Shown: piece after piece, positions 19,490 to 28,080 of the stretch
Numbering within the stretch: position 1 is the stretch's first letter
How the letters are laid out: every line of letters starts with the position of its first letter
Assembly: GCA_934525595.1 (NCBI GenBank)
Contig: CAKSZJ010000025.1
Location: forward strand, 1 to 40,361
DNA: 40,361 nt
DNA from: an uncultured Chiayiivirga sp.
GTDB taxonomy: Bacteria > Pseudomonadota > Gammaproteobacteria > Xanthomonadales > Xanthomonadaceae
Reading direction: 5' to 3'
Program-made: the position numbers and the translations under genes
Notes under the pieces: model-generated
The model's input: only the letters and a program-made list of their open reading frames with translations
What the model was told of the DNA's origin: nothing
Database searches by the model: none

Positions 19490-19562
19490 GCGCGGCTCGG
19501 CGTGGCGAAAGACCGGCGCAGTCTAGCAGGCGCTCCGCCGGTCCCGCGTGGCGGAGCGGCGC

Positions 19563-19568
19563 TAGAAT
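19563..19568 (+). promoter_or_regulatory. -10 box of the fumC promoter
   Basis: TAGAAT lies 33 bp before the fumC ATG at 19601. The -35 region is GC-rich and overlaps an 8-bp inverted repeat (GCTCCGCC 19532-19539, GGCGGAGC 19550-19557). Transcription would start near 19575. Confidence 0.5.
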
Positions 19569-19582
19569 GGCGACTTCGTCAA

Positions 19583-19600
19583 CGAATGCGAATCATTTTC

Positions 19601-19601
<1 letters not shown>
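19583..19601 (+). promoter_or_regulatory. Putative Fur box at the fumC start
   Basis: The core TGCGAATCATTTTCA (19587-19601) matches 11 of 14 informative positions of the 7-1-7 Fur consensus TGATAATNATTATCA, and 13 of 19 of the classic 19-mer. It stands out as an AT-rich island in GC-rich surroundings and lies just downstream of the -10. Iron-independent fumarase genes are known Fur targets (fumC of Pseudomonas aeruginosa and E. coli), which makes the match biologically sensible. Confidence 0.6.
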
Positions 19602-21010
<1,409 letters not shown>

Positions 21011-21144
21011 GCGCAAAGGCGCGCGTTTGATCCTGAGCCCTACTTCCGGGCCGAGCAGGGCCTTCCAGTGGCTCAACGGCCAGCTTGAGAGCGCCCGCCG
21101 ACACAAGCGGGCACTGCCGGCAGGCGACGTGGAGATGGGGCCAA

Positions 21145-21744
21145 TCAGGGCATCTTGTCCACCCGCGCCAGCGCTTGCGCGCGATCCTTGGCGCAGTCGT
21201 CGATGTCGTCCTGGGTCATGGTGGTCCAGGGGACGAAGGCGGGCAGTTCGGCGACGAGGTGCTGCTGGCTTTCGAGAACTTCCGGCAGCCGGTCGCAGAT
21301 GGCCAGGGCCTTGAGTTCGACGCGGGCGGCTTCGGCTTCGATGCGGCGTTCGAAGCGCTCCGCGGCTTTCTCGCCGCCGAAGATCAGCGCCGGAATGCTC
21401 CAGATCGCGCGGCGGGCGATCCTGCCGCCTTCCTTGCCGGCTTCCAGCCCGGTTTCGGCGATGGCGATGATGCGGCCTCGGTGGTCGAGCAGCAGCTCGC
21501 GCTGGCGCGGTGTGACGGGAACCGCCGCGCCGTCGATCAGGAGGTCGCCGTGCGGCGAGATGGCGGCCGAAGGCTGACCGTCGGTTTTGCCCAGGCTGAG
21601 GTTTTCGGAATGCAGCTCGCGACGAGCTTCGTCGATGGCCTGGTCGACTGTCGCGTCGATGAAATCGCGCGCGATGCCGTGGCCGGCGAAGGTCAGGAGC
21701 ATGGCGGCTGCAAGGGGCAGGAGGCGGGTGCGAAAAGTCTTCAT
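21145..21744 (-). CDS. Secreted DUF2884 (YggN-like) family protein
   Basis: The 199-residue protein has a signal peptide (about 1-25, ending GHGIA-RD). The middle part, GDLLIDGAAVPVTPRQRELL (about 66-85), is the wording I associate with DUF2884/YggN proteins: a G-L-I-D-G strand, then T-P-x-Q-R leading into a helix. A Gly/Ala-rich helix (GLEAGKEGGRIARRAIW) follows, and the C-terminal third is charged, with two cysteines. Periplasmic location is likely and the function is unknown. It lies 101 bp downstream of the ABC permease gene on the same strand, with a hairpin between, so it may be a separate unit. The family assignment is from memory. Confidence 0.7.
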   Translation of the reverse strand: MKTFRTRLLPLAAAMLLTFAGHGIARDFIDATVDQAIDEARRELHSENLSLGKTDGQPSAAISPHGDLLIDGAAVPVTPRQRELLLDHRGRIIAIAETGLEAGKEGGRIARRAIWSIPALIFGGEKAAERFERRIEAEAARVELKALAICDRLPEVLESQQHLVAELPAFVPWTTMTQDDIDDCAKDRAQALARVDKMP

Positions 21745-21789
21745 GACGTGGTCTCGGTGGGGAAGGTCGCAGTGGGTCCTCTACCGCCA

Positions 21790-21807
21790 TCCCGGCGTTC
21801 GCCGGGA
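21790..21807 (-). terminator. Hairpin after the ABC operon
   Basis: TCCCGGC and GCCGGGA pair with the loop GTTC. The flanking ACCGCCA/ACGGCGT resembles intergenic palindromes of the ATCCCGGC-type common in proteobacterial chromosomes. It lies about 40 nt after the permease stop on the minus strand. Without a T-tract it is only a weak terminator candidate and may instead be a REP-like element. Confidence 0.35.
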
Positions 21808-21845
21808 CGGCGTCGCGTGTGGTGCCGGTGGTCGTGGGGAGTGGA

Positions 21846-22841
21846 TCAGGCGTCGTCGCGCCTGCGCCGCAGCCAGATGGCCAGGGCGATCATCGCGAGG
21901 CCTGCGGCCATGCCGATCCAGACGTCCGCACCGGCGAAGATGTGCCAGCCACGGCTGAGATCAACCAGGTGCATCACGTCGGAAGGGCTTTCGATGTTGC
22001 CGGCGCTGGCCGCGAGGCGGCCGATCAGGGTGCCGTCGATGTACCAGGTGCCCGGGGCGATGCTCAGCAGGCCGCGATAGCCGAGCACATACCAGATCGT
22101 GCCGTGCGGCATCGAGATGCCGGGCAGGGCGCCCATCCAGCTCAGCAGCGTGGCCGACAGGATCGGCACCAGCACCGCCCAGAGGAAGGGCTTGCTGCGC
22201 GCGAAGGCCGAGCACAGTATCAGCCAGCCAACCGTGGGCAGCGACCAGGCGGCGTACACCGGCACGATGCTCAGGGCGTTGAACATGACCTGGAGCGGAT
22301 GCGAGTGCCAGATGATCGACCAGGCGCCCGGCATGCCGTTGAGCTTCATCGTCAGCGCTGAGATCAGCAGCAGGCAGGCGCCGATGCCGAGGCCGATGAC
22401 GATGGCCAGCGCCGGGGCCAGCAGCAGCGCCCAGGCGAGCTTCGAGCCGACGGTCAGCCAGTCGGAGATCGGCAGCGACTTCCAGAACAGGATGCTGCGG
22501 TCGCGGCGGTCGTCGTAGAGCGTACCCAGGCAATAGAAGAACACCACGAAGCCAAGCACCAGGGCGACGATGCCCACCCCCGACAGCAGGCCGCCGTCGC
22601 CGATGAAGCCCATCTGCCGGGCGAACTCGGCTTCAGCCATGTCCACGTTGAGGTTTTTCGGCTTTTCGATGCCCGACAAGTGCAGGCTGCCGGCCAGTGC
22701 GGCAAGCAGGCTGAGTGCGCAAATCACGACACCGGCGATCACCGGGGCCCAGAAGAAGCCGCCGCGGTTTTCCCAGTATTCGCGGCGCAGCAGCCAGCCG
22801 AGCTTGCGCGCGGGGGAAATCGAAGGAGAAGGCGCGTTCAT
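21846..22841 (-). CDS. ABC transporter permease subunit
   Basis: A 331-residue integral membrane protein with about seven hydrophobic segments: near 30-53, 88-107, 135-160, 187-207, 215-235, 245-262 and 306-324. A GTLYDDRRDRSILFWKSLPI stretch at about 106-125 is typical of ABC-2-type permeases of GntR-controlled operons. It overlaps the ATPase gene by four bases (ATGA), so translation is coupled. With one ATPase and one permease it would form a homodimeric exporter or membrane-modifying complex. The substrate cannot be deduced. Family systems (YtrA-regulated) often respond to cell-wall antibiotics, but nothing here proves that. Confidence 0.85.
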   Translation of the reverse strand: MNAPSPSISPARKLGWLLRREYWENRGGFFWAPVIAGVVICALSLLAALAGSLHLSGIEKPKNLNVDMAEAEFARQMGFIGDGGLLSGVGIVALVLGFVVFFYCLGTLYDDRRDRSILFWKSLPISDWLTVGSKLAWALLLAPALAIVIGLGIGACLLLISALTMKLNGMPGAWSIIWHSHPLQVMFNALSIVPVYAAWSLPTVGWLILCSAFARSKPFLWAVLVPILSATLLSWMGALPGISMPHGTIWYVLGYRGLLSIAPGTWYIDGTLIGRLAASAGNIESPSDVMHLVDLSRGWHIFAGADVWIGMAAGLAMIALAIWLRRRRDDA

Positions 22842-23692
22842 GCGTAGGTTCCTTTCATCGTGGCCACGAACAGGTCGGCGACGCTGGGGGTGCGGGTTTC
22901 GCCCAGTTCGGCGAGGCGGGCCTTCGCGATGCCGTCGAACAGGAAGATCGTCTTGCCGAACACCTGGCGTTCGTCGAGCGGGCCGAGCGCGCGTGCGGCG
23001 CCTGCGCGGTCGGGTGCCACCATCACCTCGGTGAAGCGTTCAGCGACCTCGTCCATGCTGGCCGAGAGCGCGACCTTGCCGGCGCGGATGAACATCAGGT
23101 CGGTGAGGATGTGCTCGATCTCCTCCACCTGGTGGGTGGTGACGACGATAGTCTTTTCCTCGTCGAAGTAATCGTTGAGCAGGCTCTGGTAGAACTGCTT
23201 GCGGTAGAGGATGTCCAGCCCCAGGGTCGGCTCGTCGAGCACCAGCACGCGCGCGTCGATCGCCATGACCAGGGCCAGGTGCAGCTGCACGATCATGCCC
23301 TTGGACATTTCCCTCACGCGCTGGCGCGGCTGCAGTTTGGTGCGGGCAAGAAAGGCCTCGCACTTGGCGCGCGAGAAGCGCGGGTGCACGCCTTCGACGA
23401 AGTCGATCGCCTCCGCGACCCGGATCCAGCGCGGCAGGATGGCGACGTCGGCGATGAAGCAGACCTCGTTCATCAGCGCGTCGCGCGCGCGGCGCGGGTC
23501 CATGCCCAGCACCGAGAGCTCGCCTTCGAACGAGGTCAGGCCGAGGATGGCCTTCAGTGCGGTCGTCTTGCCGGCGCCGTTGGGACCGATCAGGCCCACG
23601 ATGCGGCCCGGTTCGATGGAGAAGCTGACGTCGTCCAGCGCCGGCTTGCCGTTGTACTTCTTGGTGAGATTCCTGGCGACGATGGCGCTCAT
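22838..23692 (-). CDS. ABC transporter ATP-binding protein
   Basis: A 284-residue nucleotide-binding subunit. Walker A is GPNGAGKTT (about 36-44), and a Q-loop-like region with FIADVAILP lies near 80. A degenerate signature MSKGMIVQLHLAL stands where LSGGQ is usual, as is common in YtrB/YxlF-type ATPases. Walker B is VLVLDEPTLGLD, and the switch His is in VVTTHQVEEIE. The remaining roughly 70 residues form a small C-terminal domain. Start and stop overlap the neighbours by ATGA on both sides (GntR gene upstream, permease downstream), which indicates tight coupling. Confidence 0.93.
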   Translation of the reverse strand: MSAIVARNLTKKYNGKPALDDVSFSIEPGRIVGLIGPNGAGKTTALKAILGLTSFEGELSVLGMDPRRARDALMNEVCFIADVAILPRWIRVAEAIDFVEGVHPRFSRAKCEAFLARTKLQPRQRVREMSKGMIVQLHLALVMAIDARVLVLDEPTLGLDILYRKQFYQSLLNDYFDEEKTIVVTTHQVEEIEHILTDLMFIRAGKVALSASMDEVAERFTEVMVAPDRAGAARALGPLDERQVFGKTIFLFDGIAKARLAELGETRTPSVADLFVATMKGTYA

Positions 23693-24069
23693 GGGGCACC
23701 CGCCGTGCCGCGCGTGGCGTCGATCTGGGCGCGCAGACTGTCCCAGGGAAGCCCGAGCCGCACGATGCGCTCCACGATCTGCGGCCACTCCAGGGTAAGG
23801 AAACGCTCGCGCTCGGAGGCCAGCAGCCTTTCCGGTGCGTCTTCTGTGACGAACATGCCAAGTCCTCTGCGTTTTTCCACCAGGTGCTCGTCGGCCAGTT
23901 CCTGATAGGCGCGCGAGACGGTGATGGGATTGAGTTGATATTCGGCGGCCACCTGGCGCACCGAGGGCACCGCATCGCCGGGCTTGAGCAGCCCGTCCAG
24001 GATCATCGCGACGATGCGTGCCTTGAGTTGCAGGTAGATCGGAGAGGTATCGCTCCACACGACGCTCAT
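23689..24069 (-). CDS. GntR family transcriptional regulator, YtrA subfamily
   Basis: A 126-residue repressor with an N-terminal winged helix-turn-helix (about 8-75: SPIYLQLKARIVAMILDGLL, then GDAVPSVRQVAAEYQLNPIT, then VSRAYQELADEHLVEKRRGL). A short C-terminal tail follows, too small for an effector-binding domain. This short form is the YtrA class, which usually represses the ABC operon that contains it. It is second in a four-gene operon, two bases after the stop of the small secreted-protein gene and overlapping the ATPase gene. Its likely operator is the palindrome at 24436-24459. Confidence 0.93.
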   Translation of the reverse strand: MSVVWSDTSPIYLQLKARIVAMILDGLLKPGDAVPSVRQVAAEYQLNPITVSRAYQELADEHLVEKRRGLGMFVTEDAPERLLASERERFLTLEWPQIVERIVRLGLPWDSLRAQIDATRGTAGAP

Positions 24070-24071
24070 GC

Positions 24072-24401
24072 TCAGCGCTCCAACGGGACCGGCGCGCGCG
24101 GCAGGATCGCACCGAAGGAAAAGAAGGGCATCTGGAAGCTGGCGCGCAGGGCTTCCGGGTTCCAGTGCCTGGCCGGCGAGAGGGTTTGCCGGAGAGTGGA
24201 GGAATCGCTCCGGGCTGCCTGGTCGAGGGGCGCGGCTCCCTCCGGCCGGGCCTCGGCGGCCAGCAGGTCCGTGGCCGGTTCGCAGAGGGTGTGGTAACGG
24301 GCGAAAGGCACCGGGGCCGGTTCGCCCACGAGCACGCCGCCGGCGATGGCCAGGGTGCTTAACGCAAGACCCACAACGAGGTGCTTGAGCTTGGTGTGCA
24401 T
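24072..24401 (-). CDS. Hypothetical secreted protein, first gene of the GntR/ABC operon
   Basis: A 109-residue protein that I do not recognise. A signal sequence (about 1-25, MHTKLKHLVVGLALSTLAIA then GG) is followed by a Pro/Ala-rich, mostly polar region with a single Cys near 40 and a hydrophobic patch FQMPFFSFGAILP near 89-101. The gene has a strong AAGGAGCCCGCC ribosome site, directly follows the operator region, and its stop lies two bases before the GntR start. It therefore heads the operon and should be the most strongly translated product. It could be a substrate, sensor or accessory protein of the ABC system, which is inference from position only. Confidence 0.75.
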   Translation of the reverse strand: MHTKLKHLVVGLALSTLAIAGGVLVGEPAPVPFARYHTLCEPATDLLAAEARPEGAAPLDQAARSDSSTLRQTLSPARHWNPEALRASFQMPFFSFGAILPRAPVPLER

Positions 24402-24428
24402 GGCGGGCTCCTTGGGTGTGCAGTGTTG

Positions 24429-24456
24429 TTGATACGGTGTTGTAGTAAACTATAAC
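24429..24456 (+). promoter_or_regulatory. Promoter of the glutathione peroxidase gene
   Basis: TTGATA (24429-24434) and TATAAC (24451-24456), spaced 16 bp, match the sigma70 consensus in ten of twelve bases, the best in the window. It reads towards the peroxidase gene. The GntR-type palindrome covers its spacer and -10. Confidence 0.65.
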
Positions 24457-24459
24457 ACC
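24436..24459. promoter_or_regulatory. Probable GntR operator, 24-bp palindrome
   Basis: The half-sites GGTGTTGTAGTA and AACTATAACACC are inverted copies that agree at 10 of 12 positions. The site lies in the AT-rich divergent region between the GntR/ABC operon and the peroxidase gene. It overlaps the plus-strand promoter, and a TATAGT on the minus strand (24449-24454) could be the -10 of the operon. A GGTGT...ACACC dyad in front of a YtrA-type gene is what autorepression would need. Binding is inferred. Confidence 0.7.
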
Positions 24460-24595
24460 ATTTCGATCAATGCAACTGCTGCCTCCGGAAGGCGTCTGTC
24501 GGTTCAGTTCCCGTTTAGGTATGCGCTTCGCCGCCGTGGCCGCCGTGGCCGCAGTGGCACTATCGTGGCATCCCCATGCCATTGCCGAGGTCATG

Positions 24596-25186
24596 ATGAT
24601 CGCCTTTCGTTCCACCGTCGCCGCGCCCGTGCTGGCCGCCCTGCTCCTGATCCCGGCGGTCGGCCACGCGCAGTGCAGCGCGCTGCTCGACCATGAGCTT
24701 CGCCCGCTGGCCGGCAAGACGCCCGAGAGCCTGTGCCGACATCAGGGCAAGGTGCTGCTGCTGGTGAACGTCGCCAGCAAGTGCGGCTTCACCCCGCAGT
24801 ACGAAGGCCTGGAGGCCATGCACGATCGTCTTGCGCCGCGCGGCTTTGCGGTACTGGGCTTTCCTTCCAACGACTTTCTCGGACAGGAACCGGGCAGCGA
24901 GGAGCAGATCCAGGAGTTCTGCCGCCTCACCTACGGCGTGACGTTCCCGATGTACGAAAAGGTCCGCGTCAAGGGCGACGAGGCGGCTCCAATCTATCGC
25001 CAGCTGCGCGAGGCGACCGGAGACGCCCCGGGCTGGAACTTCCACAAGTATCTGGTGGACCGGCGCGGCGACGTGGTGGCGAGCTTCGGCAGCCGCACGC
25101 GGCCGGACGACCCCGTCCTGCTGGCCAGGATCGAGGCGCTGCTGGCCGAGCCTGCAGCGCCTGAACCGCCGCCAGCAGCCGACTGA
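24596..25186 (+). CDS. Glutathione peroxidase family protein, exported, thioredoxin-type
   Basis: A thiol peroxidase of the GPx family that reduces hydroperoxides. The 196-residue form starting at 24596 has a signal peptide (about 1-25, AVGHA-QC), so it should act in the periplasm. Active-site residues are Cys63 in VASKCGFTPQY, Gln97 in SNDFLGQEPGS, and Trp147-Asn148 in PGWNFHKYLV. Cys109 in EFCRLTYGVTFP is at the place of the resolving Cys of thioredoxin-dependent 2-Cys GPx enzymes, so thioredoxin or a periplasmic thiol is the likely reductant. GAGG five bases upstream supports this start. In-frame ATGs at 24593, 24521 and 24470 exist, and the frame from 24521 also encodes a signal-like stretch. 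Confidence 0.92.
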   Translation: MIAFRSTVAAPVLAALLLIPAVGHAQCSALLDHELRPLAGKTPESLCRHQGKVLLLVNVASKCGFTPQYEGLEAMHDRLAPRGFAVLGFPSNDFLGQEPGSEEQIQEFCRLTYGVTFPMYEKVRVKGDEAAPIYRQLREATGDAPGWNFHKYLVDRRGDVVASFGSRTRPDDPVLLARIEALLAEPAAPEPPPAAD

Positions 25187-25308
25187 ACCTCCATCGGTTC
25201 GAACGGTCACAGGCCGCGGCGTTGCATGGCCCGATCCCGGGCCCCAGAATATCCCGCCCTTGCGCGCTCGCGACGCGGGCGCTCTTCCATCTTCCACTGG
25301 AGTTTTCG

Positions 25309-26025
25309 ATGAATCGTTCCCTGCGTCACACCCTGCTTGCCGGCGCCACCGTCGCCATCTTCGGCGTCTCCGGCGTCTCCGGCGTTGCGTTCGCCAAGGA
25401 CAAGCTCGAGACCGAGCGCGACAAGGTCAGCTACATGGTCGGCATGCAGATCGGCGCATCGCTGCAGCAGATCAAGGATGAGGTCGACCTGCCGGTGCTG
25501 TTCCAGGCCATCGAAACTTCGCTCAAGAACGGCACGCCGCTGCTCTCGGCCGAAGATGCGCAGGACGTGCAGAAGTCCTTTGCCGAGCGCCTGCAGGCCA
25601 AGCATGCCGCCGAGCAGGCCGCGGCCGCCAAGAAGAACAAGGATGAAGGCGAGGCCTTCATGGCGCAGAACAAGGGCAAGAAGGGCGTCACCACGACGGC
25701 TTCGGGCCTGCAGTATCAGGTCGTGACCCAGGGCAAGGGCGCCAAGCCCGCCGCCACCGACACGGTCAAGGTGCACTACACCGGCACTCTGCTCGACGGC
25801 ACCAAGTTCGACAGCTCCGTCGATCGCGGCCAGCCGGCCACCTTCGCGCTCAACGCGGTGATTCCGGGTTGGACCGAAGCCCTGCAGCTGATGCCGGAGG
25901 GCAGCAAGTACACCCTGTGGATCCCCTCGGAGCTGGCGTACGGCGACCGCGGCACGCCCGGTCCGATCGGCCCCAACGCCACCCTCAAGTTCGAAGTGGA
26001 GCTGCTTGAGATCGTGAAGCAGTAA
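25309..26025 (+). CDS. FKBP-type peptidyl-prolyl cis-trans isomerase, Mip/FkpA type
   Basis: An exported prolyl isomerase and chaperone. The 238-residue protein has a signal peptide (about 1-29, GVAFA-KD). A helical FKBP_N dimerisation region follows (SYMVGMQIGASLQQI and the charged helix to about 118), and then a full FKBP domain (about 130-238) with VKVHYTGTLLDGTKFDSS, VIPGWTEALQLMPEG, IPSELAYGDRG and LKFEVELLEI. All pocket residues typical of active FKBPs are present. The ATG is preceded by GGAG at seven bases, and an intrinsic terminator follows 28 bases after the stop, so it is probably a single-gene unit. Confidence 0.95.
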   Translation: MNRSLRHTLLAGATVAIFGVSGVSGVAFAKDKLETERDKVSYMVGMQIGASLQQIKDEVDLPVLFQAIETSLKNGTPLLSAEDAQDVQKSFAERLQAKHAAEQAAAAKKNKDEGEAFMAQNKGKKGVTTTASGLQYQVVTQGKGAKPAATDTVKVHYTGTLLDGTKFDSSVDRGQPATFALNAVIPGWTEALQLMPEGSKYTLWIPSELAYGDRGTPGPIGPNATLKFEVELLEIVKQ

Positions 26026-26052
26026 GCCGCGCCTACGGACGTGGGCAAGAAG

Positions 26053-26079
26053 GGCCGGCGCGAAATCGCCGGCCTTTTT
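26053..26079 (+). terminator. Rho-independent terminator of the FKBP gene
   Basis: The GGCCGGCG / CGCCGGCC 8-bp stem with the loop CGAAAT is followed by TTTTT, starting 28 nt after the FKBP stop codon. Confidence 0.9.
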
Positions 26080-26180
26080 CGTGCGGCACCGGTGCGCGTC
26101 AGGCCGCAAATGCGGATGTCGTCCCGCTCCGGCGGCGGCCGCATGCGCTATCGTTGCGCGTCGTTTTCCGGGAGGACTCC

Positions 26181-27482
26181 GTGCTCAAGTCGGTCGCCTG
26201 GTGGTTCCGCATTCCGTTCTGGCAGCGGGTGATGGGGGCGTTCGTGCTGGGGGCGCTGGCGGGGTGGCTGGTGGGCGAGCCGGCGGGGCGCTGGTTCCAG
26301 CCGCTGGGTGATCTTTTCATCACCTTGATCCGCATGATCGCGGTGCCGCTGGTGTTCTTCGCGGTGATCGATGCGGTGGGCCGTCTGCACGGGCAGAAGA
26401 GCATCGCGGCGCTGGGCGGCAAGACCTTCCTGTGGTTCGCGCTGACGGCGGTGTGCGCGGTGGGCGTGGGGCTTGCGGTGGCCTTGCTGCTGGATCCGGG
26501 CAAGGGCGTTGCCGGCCTCGTGCTGCCCGCCGATTACGTTCCAAGGCAGGTGCCGGGGCCGGTTCAGGTGCTGCTTGGCGTGGTGCCCTCCAATCCGTTC
26601 GGCGCGCTGGCGCAGGGCAATATCCTGCAGGTGCTGTTCTTCGCCGCGCTTGCCGGCGCGGCGCTGGTCAAGCTCGGCAACAGGGTGCCTCGCCTGCGCG
26701 AGCTGTCGGGGGAAACCAGCGCGCTGATGATGCAGATCACCCGCTGGGTGCTGGAGATGACGCCGCTGGGCACCTTCGGCCTGATCGCCGCTCTGGTGGG
26801 CACCTACGGCTTCGGGAAGCTTCTGCCGCTGGGCAGTTTTGTGATCGCGCTTTATCTGGCCTGCACGCTGCACATCGTCTTCACCTACGGCGGGTTGCTT
26901 GCGCTGCACGGTCTCAACCCGCTGCGCTTCTTCCGCGGTGCGGCAGCCGGCATGCAGGTGGCCTTCGTGAGTTCGTCGAGCATGGCCTCGATGCCGGTGG
27001 CGCTGCGCTGCGTTACCACCAACCTGGGGGTGGACAAGGATTACGCCGCTTTCGCCGTGCCGCTCGGGGCCACCATCAAGATGGACGGCTGCGGCGCGAT
27101 CTACCCGGCCATCGCCTCGGTGTTCGTGGCGCAGTATTTCGGCATCGAGCTGTCGGGCGCGCAGTATTTCGCGATCCTGCTGGCGTCGGTGCTGGGCAGC
27201 TTCGGCACCGCGGGCGTGCCGGGCACGGCCATCGTCATGGCCACCGTGGTGCTGGGCGCGGCGGGGCTGCCGCTGGAGGGGCTCGGGTATCTGGTTGCCA
27301 TCGATCGGGTGCTCGACATGATGCGCACCATGACCAACGTCACCGGGCAGATGCTGGTGCCCGTGCTGGTGGCACGCGGGGAAGGGCTGCTGGACCATGC
27401 CGTGTACGATGCGCCGCCGCAAGGCGTGGACATCGACGAGGACTCCACCGACAAGGCGCCGGAAAAGGAAACGCTCGCATGA
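26181..27482 (+). CDS. Dicarboxylate/amino acid:cation symporter (SLC1/DAACS family), variant cation site
   Basis: An inner-membrane secondary transporter of the glutamate/aspartate/dicarboxylate family, 433 residues. The GTG start is chosen because GGAGG stands five bases before it. Family landmarks are present: the Ser-rich hairpin VSSSSMASMP (about 259-268), TM7 GATIKMDGCGAIY (about 296-308), the hairpin FGTAGVPGTAIV, and TM8 DRVLDMMRTMTNVTGQ (375-390). Compared with GltPh, TM7 NMDGT reads KMDGC (Lys300, Cys304) and the TM8 Asp405 equivalent is Gln390, so two residues around sodium site 1 are changed, while the substrate Asp379 and Arg382 (Asp394/Arg397 in GltPh) remain. Coupling ion and substrate may differ from standard members. 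The stop overlaps the next gene by ATGA. Confidence 0.92.
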   Translation: MLKSVAWWFRIPFWQRVMGAFVLGALAGWLVGEPAGRWFQPLGDLFITLIRMIAVPLVFFAVIDAVGRLHGQKSIAALGGKTFLWFALTAVCAVGVGLAVALLLDPGKGVAGLVLPADYVPRQVPGPVQVLLGVVPSNPFGALAQGNILQVLFFAALAGAALVKLGNRVPRLRELSGETSALMMQITRWVLEMTPLGTFGLIAALVGTYGFGKLLPLGSFVIALYLACTLHIVFTYGGLLALHGLNPLRFFRGAAAGMQVAFVSSSSMASMPVALRCVTTNLGVDKDYAAFAVPLGATIKMDGCGAIYPAIASVFVAQYFGIELSGAQYFAILLASVLGSFGTAGVPGTAIVMATVVLGAAGLPLEGLGYLVAIDRVLDMMRTMTNVTGQMLVPVLVARGEGLLDHAVYDAPPQGVDIDEDSTDKAPEKETLA

Positions 27483-28027
27483 CACCTCGCATCGCATGGC
27501 CAGCCGCACTGGCAATCAGCCTGGCCGGCTGTATTACTCCCACGCGCACGCCGATGGACGATCCACGAGAAGGCCAGGTCGGCTTTGCCGAAGTGGATTC
27601 CGCCGTGCCCACTGAAGCCCGTTTGGTGCTGGCCGACAATGAGAGCTACCAGCCGCCCCTGCCCGCTGCCGACAACGCCGCGCCGGAATACCCTGCCGCC
27701 TTGCTCTCCCGGCATCTGCCGCCGCAGGCCGTCTGCGTGCGCATTGCCATCGACGAATACGGCACGGTCACGACTGCCGCGCCGGTGGATCAAGGTCCGG
27801 ACTGCAATATCGGCATGGACGTGGAAAGCGCCTTCTACGCCGCTGCCGCAGAAACCGTGAAACAGTGGCGCTTCGAACCGGCATTCCGCTGCGTGTTCCC
27901 CGAAGGTGGCGCACCTGACATGGGCTGCGGATTCACCGATACCCAGGAAGTGCCACAGGCAGTGAGCCTGATCTATCGCTTCGTGTTCGAGCAGGTGGAT
28001 GGCAAGGGGAAGGTTCGCATCGAGTAA
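27479..28027 (+). CDS. Predicted lipoprotein with a TonB C-terminal-like domain
   Basis: A 182-residue protein with a lipoprotein signal (SLAGC, Cys18) and a polar spacer to about residue 65. A domain then resembles the TonB C-terminal fold: PEYPAALLSRHLPPQAVCVR (about 69-88), IDEYGTVTTAAPV, and a helix before VKQWRFEPAFRC. Four to five cysteines suggest disulfides, consistent with an outer-membrane or periplasmic place. It lacks the N-terminal membrane helix and Pro-rich spacer of true TonB, so energy transduction is unlikely. It overlaps the symporter gene by ATGA and is translationally coupled to it, so it may be an accessory. Function unknown. Confidence 0.65.
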   Translation: MTPRIAWPAALAISLAGCITPTRTPMDDPREGQVGFAEVDSAVPTEARLVLADNESYQPPLPAADNAAPEYPAALLSRHLPPQAVCVRIAIDEYGTVTTAAPVDQGPDCNIGMDVESAFYAAAAETVKQWRFEPAFRCVFPEGGAPDMGCGFTDTQEVPQAVSLIYRFVFEQVDGKGKVRIE

Positions 28028-28080
28028 GGGCGCGCCTTCCTGGATCCGATCCGGGGAGGTGCCAGGCCTTCCCACGATGG

